A stretch of 64,000 bases of DNA, from contig JAFGBM010000010.1 of the NCBI GenBank assembly GCA_016933155.1, forward strand, positions 62,001 through 126,000, written 5' to 3'. Positions 55,125 through 64,000 of the stretch are shown here, one piece after another (position 1 is the first letter of the stretch; the number at the start of each line of letters is the position of its first letter). Below the pieces are notes generated by a model. It did not search any database and was not told the DNA's origin. It was given only the letters and a program-made list of their open reading frames with translations. Source of the stretch: Demequinaceae bacterium. Lineage in GTDB: Bacteria > Actinomycetota > Actinomycetes > Actinomycetales > Demequinaceae. A program made the position numbers and the translations under genes.

Positions 55125-56263
55125 TCTCCCTTCCCGGCGCCGTCCCGGCCACGGGTCCCGATGACGGCGTGGCCTGGCACTATGGCGAGACTTTTCACGA
55201 GTCCCGGGCCCTGGCCGAGGGTGAAGCATTCTTCGATCTCTCCCACCTGGGGGTGGTGACGGTATCCGGGCCGGATCGCCTGTCCTGGCTTCACTCTCTC
55301 TTGTCCCAGGATGTGGCCGGTCTCCGCCCCGGCGAGGGAGCGGAGGCCATGGTCCTCGGCCCCAAAGGCCGCATTGAGCATGTGGCGGCGGTCGTGGATG
55401 ATGGCGAGACGACCTGGCTCATCACCGAGACCCCCGATGGCCTCGTCACCCACCTCGAGGGCATGAGATTCATGCTCAGGGTTGAGGTCGAGGACGTGAC
55501 AGCCGCGTGGGCGATCCTGGGGGACTCCGTGGCCTCGGACTCTCTCGTGGACGGCCGACTGACCTGGGTCGATCCCTGGCCCGGGGTCACCCCCGGCGGC
55601 ACCTCCTACCTCCAGCCTGGAACGGACCATCCCGGCGAGGGATGGCGTCGGCGCCTGACTCTCATCCCCCACGACGAATTCGACCCCACTGTCGCCTCCC
55701 TGATGGGGGATGGCCTCCGTCCCGTCGGCACCTGGGCGACCGAGGCCAGCAGGGTGGCGGCCTGGCGGCCCAGGGCCCTGACCGAGGTCGATGCGGTCGC
55801 CCTGCCCCACGAACTGGACTGGCTCCGGACGGCCGTTCACCTCCACAAGGGCTGCTTCCGCGGGCAGGAGACGGTCGCGAAAGTCCACAACGTCGGTCGA
55901 CCCCCACGTCGGCTGGCCTTCCTCCACCTCGATGGATCCGGCCAGGTGCCCCTCGCCCTCCCGGCCTCGGTGGTCGTGGCGGACGGGGCTCCCGGGGCGG
56001 ATGCGGCGGGGCTCGATGCCGCGATCATCGGGCGCGTCACCTCGGCCGCGCTCCACCACGAAGACGGCCCCATCGCCCTCGCGCTCCTCAAGAGGGGCAC
56101 CGACCCCCTGGCCCCCCTAGTGGTGATCGGATCGGACGGGGAGGCCATCGCCGCCTCGCAAAGCCCGATCGTCAATCCCGCCGGGGTGTCCCGCGACAGG
56201 CCGCCGCCGCCCGGTCCGACGGCGCGCGGGCTGCTCAAGGGACACCGGGACGGGGTCGGTTGA
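55121..56263 (+). CDS. ygfZ: Folate-binding YgfZ/GcvT-family protein
   Basis: A 380-residue protein of the GcvT fold. The YgfZ signature KGCFRGQE (Lys-Gly-Cys-Phe/Tyr-x-Gly-Gln-Glu, about residue 245) is intact, and FFDLSHLGVVTVSGPDRLSWLHSLLSQDV matches the start. YgfZ helps build or repair Fe-S clusters in a folate-dependent way. The C-terminal 40 residues are Pro-rich. The GTG start at 55121 overlaps the small membrane gene. An upstream ATG-like frame from 55079 lies within that small gene. Confidence 0.9.
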   Translation: MISLPGAVPATGPDDGVAWHYGETFHESRALAEGEAFFDLSHLGVVTVSGPDRLSWLHSLLSQDVAGLRPGEGAEAMVLGPKGRIEHVAAVVDDGETTWLITETPDGLVTHLEGMRFMLRVEVEDVTAAWAILGDSVASDSLVDGRLTWVDPWPGVTPGGTSYLQPGTDHPGEGWRRRLTLIPHDEFDPTVASLMGDGLRPVGTWATEASRVAAWRPRALTEVDAVALPHELDWLRTAVHLHKGCFRGQETVAKVHNVGRPPRRLAFLHLDGSGQVPLALPASVVVADGAPGADAAGLDAAIIGRVTSAALHHEDGPIALALLKRGTDPLAPLVVIGSDGEAIAASQSPIVNPAGVSRDRPPPPGPTARGLLKGHRDGVG

Positions 56264-56342
56264 GGCGCGGGGAACGAATGGGACCCGTCATGCCGTTGTA
56301 CGGTGAGGGACAGAAGCCCACAGTGGGAAGGAAACAAGCGCA

Positions 56343-56675
56343 ATGTTCGGGTTCGCCCAGGATGGCCTGCTTCTGATACTCGGGATCGCGGCCTTCATCG
56401 TCGAGGTCTACGCCCTTGTCGACTCGCTGAAGTACACCAACGAGCAGTACTACGCGGCGGGCAAACGCAACAAGGCCTTCTGGACGGCTATGACGGGGTC
56501 GGCGGCTGCGGTGGGTTTCCTCACCCTTCCCCCTCCGATCGGACACAACCCCTCGGGGGTCCTCAGCATCCTCGGCCTTGCGGCCGTCGTCGTCGCTGGG
56601 GTGTATCTCACGGATGTACGTGCGGCCCTTCGCTCGACTCGTCGACCGCCCCGGTCCTCTCGGGGCGGCTGGTAG
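56343..56675 (+). CDS. DUF2516 membrane protein
   Basis: The 110-residue protein has three hydrophobic segments: about 5-25 ([21 protein letters not shown]), 45-62 and 72-90 ([20 protein letters not shown]), with [15 protein letters not shown] between the first two. VYLTDVRPAL-like and AFWxAxT patterns mark DUF2516, found almost only in actinobacteria. The function is unknown. dtd begins directly after the stop. Confidence 0.85.
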   Translation: MFGFAQDGLLLILGIAAFIVEVYALVDSLKYTNEQYYAAGKRNKAFWTAMTGSAAAVGFLTLPPPIGHNPSGVLSILGLAAVVVAGVYLTDVRAALRSTRRPPRSSRGGW

Positions 56676-56676
56676 C

Positions 56677-57102
56677 GTGCGGGCCGTCCTCCAGCGGGCA
56701 TCTCGTGCCTCGGTGACGGTGGACGGGACGGTGGCGGCGTCGTTCGATCGCCAGGGAATCGTCGCGCTCGTCGGGGCGACCCACGGCGACGGCCCAGCCC
56801 AGGTGGAGACCGTCGCCCGGAAGATCGCGGAACTCCGCATCCTCGACGACGAGCAGTCGGTTTCCGATGTCGGGGCGCCGGTGATCGTCGTCAGCCAGTT
56901 CACTCTCTATGCCGACGTCAAGAAGGGCCGACGGCCGTCATGGAACGGCGCCGCCCCGCGTGAGGTCGCCGAACCCCTCGTCGACGCGGTCGTCGACGCG
57001 CTCCGGGCGAGGGGCATCACGGTCGGGGCGGGTGTCTTCGGTGCCCACATGGACGTCGAGTTGGTGGGCGACGGCCCCGTGACCATCCTCGTCGAAGCCT
57101 GA
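56677..57102 (+). CDS. dtd: D-aminoacyl-tRNA deacylase
   Basis: A 141-residue DTD protein. It opens [17 protein letters not shown], keeps the substrate loop [18 protein letters not shown] (SQFTL-type motif) and ends with the Gly-Pro-like turn [20 protein letters not shown]. It frees tRNAs from D-amino acids and mischarged glycine. GTG 56677 is one base after the DUF2516 stop and begins the family-conserved MRAV(L/V)QR sequence. The longer ATG frame at 56578 is inside DUF2516. Confidence 0.94.
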   Translation: MRAVLQRASRASVTVDGTVAASFDRQGIVALVGATHGDGPAQVETVARKIAELRILDDEQSVSDVGAPVIVVSQFTLYADVKKGRRPSWNGAAPREVAEPLVDAVVDALRARGITVGAGVFGAHMDVELVGDGPVTILVEA

Positions 57103-57110
57103 AACATCAC

Positions 57111-57128
57111 ATCACGCCTGTGGCGAAC
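57111..57128 (+). promoter_or_regulatory. ClgR-like operator upstream of clpC
   Basis: ATCACGCCTGTGGCGAAC fits the ClgR motif (CGC, five bases, GCG, with A/T-rich flanks) with one deviation inside the five-base spacer. It lies about 50 bases upstream of TTGACA (57162-57167), a likely -35 for clpC, a good position for an activator. ClgR controls clpC, clpP and ptr genes in actinobacteria. clgR is not in the window. Confidence 0.6.
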
Positions 57129-57199
57129 ACGGGCATGGAGAGCATCCCTCCCCCGTTAACCTTGACATAGGGCCCACAACGGGCGTCTGAGGAGGAACG

Positions 57200-59719
<2,520 letters not shown>

Positions 59720-59768
59720 GGTCGGACAGCGCCGAACGCTTAGCGACACCCACGACTAAGGTGGGTTC

Positions 59769-60986
59769 ATGCGCGCGCCCCTGCTCGTCGGTGTCCTCAC
59801 CGTCGCCCTGGCCGCGACGGCCTGCTCCTCGGCCCCCGACCCCAGCCCCCTTCCCTCCTCGACGGCCGACGGCCTGATCACTGAAATCACCAATCCCGAA
59901 GCTCCCTTCGAGGTCGCGTGGACCTTGGCGATGGGTGACGATGGTTCTGCGCTCGTGGTGTTCATCGAACCTGGCGCTGGTACTGAAACAGGCGTACCGC
60001 CAGCCGGGCTCGCGCTGGTGTACCGCGACGGAACTTGTGACACGATCGTCGAACTCAGCGACGAGCGATTCGCAGGCGAATGGCCGACGAGCGGAGAGAT
60101 TAGCGAAAGCACCGTGGCATGGATCGCGCATATCGGGGAAGGCGGCACCGCGATCCACTTCTGGGACCGCGATTCCAAGCAGGTGACCGATGGGGCGGCC
60201 ACCCTCACCGAGGGAGACCTCGCGGGAATGAAGGTAGAACCCTGGACGCTGGATAACGTCCTGGTTGGGGACGTCTTCTTTGGGATCCAGTCCAACTTCG
60301 AGGCGGACGACCCGCCCAATGTGATGGTGGCGGCCACGGGTGACGGTCGAGCAAAGATCGTCATCGATGACGACCGCGAGTGGGTCTGGTATGGGAAGGA
60401 CGAGTGCGCGTCCACGCTCGACCGACCCGTTCTTTGGGCGGTCGAGCGAATCATCGACCCCGAGGGGGAGGCGCCGAGCCTTGTGTCGTGGCAACTCGAC
60501 GCGACCGACCCCTACGAACTCACCGCAATTGAGGGGAGCGACCTCTCGCTTGACCCGTGGTACGACGAACTCAGCATTCTGCTCTCGATCCGGTGCGGGG
60601 ACGACATTCTTGGCGCGTCTCGGGACGAAACCCTCGACGACGGCAACAACTCGCGTCCTTTCGCCATCCTGACCCCAGGCGACACGCCGAGCATCGAGTA
60701 CCTCGATGCGTACGGTCAAGGCGGATCGCTCGTGGGGTCGGCTCTGACGCCCCAATGGATCCTGCTCGGTGGAAGCCCCCTGGACTTATCCCCGCACGTG
60801 ATCATCAATCGCACCTCCGGCGCCTCGGCCACGCTGCCCGTCGGCGACTCGTCTTGTACCAGCATCGACATCCAGGGGGACTACGTGTCCTGGCAGGTTC
60901 CGACAAGTGACTCTCACTCGGTGAAAAGCCCTGCCGTTGCCAGTTGCGACACTCTCATTGGAGTGCTGACCGAGCCGGAGGGCTGA
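59769..60986 (+). CDS. Secreted lipoprotein of unknown function
   Basis: The 405-residue protein has a lipobox AATAC (Cys about residue 19), a Ser/Pro linker and an outer domain of repeated beta-rich segments with Trp and Asp (for example VAWIAHIGEGGTAIHFWDRDS, PQWILLGGSPLDLSPHVIINRTSG, YVSWQVPTSDS). The pattern hints at a beta-propeller, but I cannot name a family. TAAGGT (59757-59762) six bases before ATG 59769 suggests a leaderless mRNA. It stands alone between clpC and the aldo/keto reductase. Confidence 0.7.
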   Translation: MRAPLLVGVLTVALAATACSSAPDPSPLPSSTADGLITEITNPEAPFEVAWTLAMGDDGSALVVFIEPGAGTETGVPPAGLALVYRDGTCDTIVELSDERFAGEWPTSGEISESTVAWIAHIGEGGTAIHFWDRDSKQVTDGAATLTEGDLAGMKVEPWTLDNVLVGDVFFGIQSNFEADDPPNVMVAATGDGRAKIVIDDDREWVWYGKDECASTLDRPVLWAVERIIDPEGEAPSLVSWQLDATDPYELTAIEGSDLSLDPWYDELSILLSIRCGDDILGASRDETLDDGNNSRPFAILTPGDTPSIEYLDAYGQGGSLVGSALTPQWILLGGSPLDLSPHVIINRTSGASATLPVGDSSCTSIDIQGDYVSWQVPTSDSHSVKSPAVASCDTLIGVLTEPEG

Positions 60987-61017
60987 CCACCCGACGATGC
61001 CTAGGTAGGCTTCCCGT

Positions 61018-62031
61018 ATGAGCCACACCCCCCACGTCGCCAACCCCGACCGTTACTCCAAGGACATCTACCGGCGTTGCGGGCGCTCCGGCCTCAAGCT
61101 CCCCGCCATCTCACTCGGGCTGTGGCAGAACTTCGGGTGTTCCACCCCCATGGAACGCATGCGGGATATCATCCTCGAGGCCTTCGACCTGGGGATCACC
61201 CACTACGACCTCGCGAACAACTACGGCCCGCCCCCCGGCGCCGCCGAATCCTATTTCGGCCGCATCCTGAGAAAGTACCTCAAGCCCTACCGCGACGAGA
61301 TCATCGTCTCGACCAAGGCTGGCTACGGCATGTGGCCCGGCCCCTACGGTGACTTCGGGTCTCGCAAGTACCTCCTGGCTTCCCTCGACCGGTCGCTTGA
61401 GCGTTTGGGGATGGACTACGTCGACATCTTCTACCACCACCGACCCGACCCGGAGACCCCCCTCGAGGAAAGCATGTCGGCCCTCGACCAGGCCGTCCGC
61501 TCGGGCAAGGCCCTCTATGCAGGTATCTCGAACTACGGCCCCGACGCCACACGCGAGGCCGTCCGCATCATGAAGGCCCTCGGCACCCCACTCCTCATCC
61601 ACCAGCCGCGCTACTCGATGTTCGACCGGACCCCCGAGCAGGGCCTCCTCGACGTCATCGGCGAATCCGGCCTTGGCTCCATCGTCTTCTCCCCCCTCGC
61701 CCAGGGGCTCCTGACCAACCGGTACCTGAAGGGCATCCCCGAGGGCTCGCGCATCACCCACAGCGAGTTCCTCAAGGAAAGCCAGATCAGCCCCACCTAC
61801 CTCGAGCGGGCCAAGGCCCTCAACGAGATCGCGAAGGGGCGCGGCCAAAGCCTGGCGCAACTCGCCCTCCAGTGGGTCCTGCGCGACGAACGGGTGACCT
61901 CGGCCGTGGTCGGGGCGTCGTCCGTGGGGCAACTCCGGGATTCGGTCGCCTCGCTCGACTTCGAGCCGTTGACGGCCGACGAGATTGCCGCCATAGAGCC
62001 GTATGCGGTCCACGGCACAGAAAAGGCCTAG
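61018..62031 (+). CDS. Aldo/keto reductase (YghZ/Kv-beta-like)
   Basis: A 337-residue AKR barrel. The catalytic tetrad appears as Asp in HYDLANNYGPPPG (Asp and Tyr), Lys in IIVSTKAGYG and His in DIFYHHRPDPETPLEE. The C-terminal NADPH site is VTSAVVGASSVGQL. Members close to YghZ reduce methylglyoxal and L-glyceraldehyde 3-phosphate. TAGGCT (61006-61011) lies six bases before ATG 61018. It is followed by argA eight bases later. Confidence 0.9.
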   Translation: MSHTPHVANPDRYSKDIYRRCGRSGLKLPAISLGLWQNFGCSTPMERMRDIILEAFDLGITHYDLANNYGPPPGAAESYFGRILRKYLKPYRDEIIVSTKAGYGMWPGPYGDFGSRKYLLASLDRSLERLGMDYVDIFYHHRPDPETPLEESMSALDQAVRSGKALYAGISNYGPDATREAVRIMKALGTPLLIHQPRYSMFDRTPEQGLLDVIGESGLGSIVFSPLAQGLLTNRYLKGIPEGSRITHSEFLKESQISPTYLERAKALNEIAKGRGQSLAQLALQWVLRDERVTSAVVGASSVGQLRDSVASLDFEPLTADEIAAIEPYAVHGTEKA

Positions 62032-62038
62032 AGCCGAC

Positions 62039-62548
62039 ATGACCGTTACCGACGTCAGCGTCCGTTCGGCCCTTCCCGCGGACGTCCTCGCCATCCGCTC
62101 CATCGTCGAGTCCTACGCGAGCCGACGCATCCTCCTCGCCCACGACCTCGTCGCCTACTACGAGGCCGTCCACGACTTCGTCGTGGCGGAGGCGATCGAC
62201 GGCACGATCGTCGGCTGCGGGGCGCTTCACGTCATGTGGAAGGACCTCGGGGAGATCCGCACTCTCGCGGTGCTGCCCGAGTGGCTCCACACCGGGATCG
62301 GCCATGCCATGCTCGAGTCCCTTGTCGAACGGGCCCGGGAGCTCCGGCTTGAGCGGCTCTTCTGCCTGACGTTCGAAGTCGGTTTCTTCGGCCGACACGG
62401 GTTCAATCCAATCGAGGGGGACGTCGTCGACCCGGACGTCTTCAAGGAGATGCTCCTGAGCCACGATGACGGCGTGGCCGAGTTCCTCGACCTCGCAAGC
62501 GTCAAACCGAACACCCTCGGCAACACCAGGATGCTGCTCGAGCTCTAG
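62039..62548 (+). CDS. argA: Amino-acid N-acetyltransferase, actinobacterial ArgA type
   Basis: A 169-residue GNAT enzyme that matches mycobacterial ArgA (Rv2747) throughout: YEAVHDFVVAE, GCGALHVMWKDLGEIRTLAVLPEWLHTGIGHAML and EFLDLASVKPNTLGNTRMLLEL. It makes N-acetylglutamate for arginine synthesis and is shorter than classical ArgA. I chose ATG 62039, since the longer frame from 62003 overlaps the aldo/keto reductase and lacks family support. Its stop overlaps the convergent nuclease gene by four bases. Confidence 0.9.
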   Translation: MTVTDVSVRSALPADVLAIRSIVESYASRRILLAHDLVAYYEAVHDFVVAEAIDGTIVGCGALHVMWKDLGEIRTLAVLPEWLHTGIGHAMLESLVERARELRLERLFCLTFEVGFFGRHGFNPIEGDVVDPDVFKEMLLSHDDGVAEFLDLASVKPNTLGNTRMLLEL

Positions 62549-63063
62549 CCCCAGCCCGGGCACAGATCGGGGGAGGCGGAATCTGCGGCGATGTACTCGT
62601 CCTCCCGGTCGTGGGGCTGGCCCGTGCGGTAATCGAACACCTCGGCGGCGTACCCGTTCTCGATGAGCCTGAGTCCGACGTCGACCCCGTCGACCTCGAC
62701 GTAGCGGAGCAGCCGTCCATAGTCGTCGCGGTCCGTCTCCGCTCCGGGCACGAGCGTCACGGTCCGGCCGTCGACCATCCGCGCAAGTTCCTCCCGCGCC
62801 TCCCCGTACCCGCATTCGTCCCTTTCGGGGGTGTCGATGCCGATGAACCGGACGGTCTCCTCGACCCCGCCGTGGGAGGCGACGACGGTGTCGCCATCGA
62901 TGACGTGCTCGACGAACCATTCCTCACCGGCGACCCCTTCGGTCGGGCTGGCGTTCGGGCTTTCGGAGATTTCGCCCGACGAGTCGGCCAACCAGAACCA
63001 CCACACGACTATCGCCGCGATCAGGAGAAAGGGAGGAAGAAGGCGCCGGGCGGATGTCGACAT
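62545..63063 (-). CDS. Membrane-anchored thermonuclease-family (SNase) protein
   Basis: The 172-residue protein has an N-terminal signal or anchor helix (LLPPFLLIAAIVVWWFWLA) and a staphylococcal nuclease-like domain: VIDGDTVVAS, VRFIGIDTPERDECGYGEAR and DRDDYGRLLRYVEVDG. The catalytic Arg in VRFIGID, Asp and Glu of DTPE, and Arg in YGRLLR are present. It should cleave DNA or RNA outside the membrane with calcium. AAAGGA precedes ATG 63063. mutY is just upstream on the same strand. Confidence 0.88.
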   Translation of the reverse strand: MSTSARRLLPPFLLIAAIVVWWFWLADSSGEISESPNASPTEGVAGEEWFVEHVIDGDTVVASHGGVEETVRFIGIDTPERDECGYGEAREELARMVDGRTVTLVPGAETDRDDYGRLLRYVEVDGVDVGLRLIENGYAAEVFDYRTGQPHDREDEYIAADSASPDLCPGWG

Positions 63064-63078
63064 GGGCCCATCCTTTCA

Positions 63079-63981
63079 TCAGAGTCCGAAGGTCCCTTGC
63101 TCGGCCGAGACGAGCCTCGCGAGGCCGTCGGCGACGAGCGATTCCAAGCAGCGGTCGAGTTGCCCCGGATCGACGTTCTCGAGTGAGGCGTGCTCGGTCA
63201 GATTGATGGGAGCCGAGGCCTCCCGCAGTAGAGCCAAGATCCGTCCCCGCACCTGCCGGTCGCTCCCGTGCCAGGGCTGCCTCGGCGTCGTCCTCACCCC
63301 GAGGCCGGGCCGCCCGGCGTCGAGCCATGCGCACCTGTCCTGGATCGGGCACTCGTCGCAGCGGGGGTTTCGCGACAGGCAGACGAGGGCCCCAAGCTCC
63401 ATGGCTCCGATGTTCCAACGGACGGACTCCTTCGGATCATCCGGCACGAGGGCGAGAGCCCGCACGCGCTCTGCCCTCGTGGTGTGCCCCGGAGGGAGGG
63501 CCTCGCCACCCCACACTCGGGCGATGACGCGTCTGACATTCGTGTCGAGGACGGCCGTCCGGGTGCCGAAGGCGAACGACACCACCGCCGCCGCCGTGTA
63601 GTCCCCGAGACCGGGCAACGCACGCAACACTGACTCCTCGCAGGGGACCTGGCCTTGGTGGTCGCGGACGATCGCGGCCGCACACTCGCGGAGCCTCAGG
63701 GCACGGCGGGGATATCCGAGGCGACCCCAGGCCCGTACCGCCTCCGCCGGTGAGGCCCCGGCAAGGGCTTCCGGAGACGGCCACCTCGCCATCCACTCCC
63801 GCCACAGGGGCAGCACCCGGGCGACCGGGGTCTGCTGGAGCATGACCTCCGAAACGAGTACCCCCCAGGCGTGATCGGCAGCCTCGCGCCAGGGGAGGGT
63901 GCGGCCGTTTCCCTCGAACCATCGGACGACGCGACGGACGGTGTCGGTGTCGCGGTTGGGGACCTCGGAGGCAGGCGGCAT
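63079..63981 (-). CDS. mutY: A/G-specific adenine DNA glycosylase
   Basis: A 300-residue MutY. Glu45 (SEVMLQQT) and Asp146 (LDTNVRR) are the catalytic pair, with a helix-hairpin-helix ALPGLGDYTAAAV. The 4Fe-4S cysteines are Cys201, Cys208, Cys211 and Cys217 in 6-2-5 spacing. It removes adenine opposite 8-oxoguanine. The C-terminal Nudix-like domain of E. coli MutY is missing, as in other actinobacteria, and the last 60 residues form a small winged-helix-like tail. ATG 63981 is close to the window edge, and GGAGG just upstream is tight. Confidence 0.93.
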   Translation of the reverse strand: MPPASEVPNRDTDTVRRVVRWFEGNGRTLPWREAADHAWGVLVSEVMLQQTPVARVLPLWREWMARWPSPEALAGASPAEAVRAWGRLGYPRRALRLRECAAAIVRDHQGQVPCEESVLRALPGLGDYTAAAVVSFAFGTRTAVLDTNVRRVIARVWGGEALPPGHTTRAERVRALALVPDDPKESVRWNIGAMELGALVCLSRNPRCDECPIQDRCAWLDAGRPGLGVRTTPRQPWHGSDRQVRGRILALLREASAPINLTEHASLENVDPGQLDRCLESLVADGLARLVSAEQGTFGL

Positions 63982-64000
63982 GCCTCCATTGTGCTGGCCT

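Overview
The window is a gene-dense, GC-rich chromosomal segment from an actinobacterium (Actinomycetota). Pointers to that phylum are DUF2510 membrane proteins, a dnaK-grpE-dnaJ-hspR operon behind a HAIR operator, a GlnR-type orphan regulator, DUF2516, a LytR_C protein, an ArgA-type GNAT, short MutY without a C-terminal Nudix domain, the crp-nth block, and many genes that start directly at a predicted transcription start. I saw no transposase, integrase, phage gene or CRISPR array, and there is no gene-free stretch longer than 300 bases. I cannot name the genus from sequence alone.

Region 1-12.5 kb is a surface-glycan island. It holds the end of a DUF2304 gene, a large GT-C-like membrane protein, and a seven-gene operon (legB-legC-legG-legI-legH-ptmE-legF, 2146-8942) that looks like a complete route to CMP-legionaminic acid or a close nonulosonic acid. 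It continues with a convergent wecE/wecD-like pair for a dTDP-4-acetamido-4,6-dideoxyhexose and a gtrA-GT2 pair for lipid-linked sugar transfer. The glycan theme returns at 16.9-18.9 kb with gmd-fcl (GDP-L-fucose), flanked by two paralogous DUF2510 membrane proteins.

Region 12.5-31 kb holds a TPP riboswitch with thiBPQ, the heat-shock operon, an esterase lipoprotein, a PadR module, a class V aminotransferase, a degenerate GGDEF-like protein, and a 686-residue sigma factor fused to an anti-sigma zinc finger and a long Asp-Pro-rich extension.

Region 30.4-34.2 kb encodes ribonucleotide reductase nrdA and nrdB. NrdB has Phe at the radical-tyrosine position and Glu in place of the first Asp ligand, as in the Chlamydia Mn/Fe class Ic enzyme. 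Upstream of nrdA lie a paired NrdR-box arrangement and a DtxR/IdeR-like iron box.

Region 34.2-44 kb is a conserved housekeeping block: tadA, two tRNA-Ser genes, a LytR_C/DUF4190 pair, SRP RNA, dnaX, recR, lysC, asd and tRNA-Pro. A self-regulated TetR-ABC exporter operon sits between the SRP RNA and dnaX. A 69-bp tandem repeat array and a 14-bp perfect hairpin end the lysC-asd unit.

Region 44-64 kb carries cell-envelope genes (GT-C-like membrane protein, metallophosphoesterase, PASTA-containing class A PBP), a DUF4177-RidA pair, crp, an RsiG-like coiled-coil protein, nth, nhaA, glnR, ygfZ, DUF2516, dtd, clpC behind a ClgR-like box, a lipoprotein, an aldo/keto reductase, argA, a secreted nuclease and mutY.
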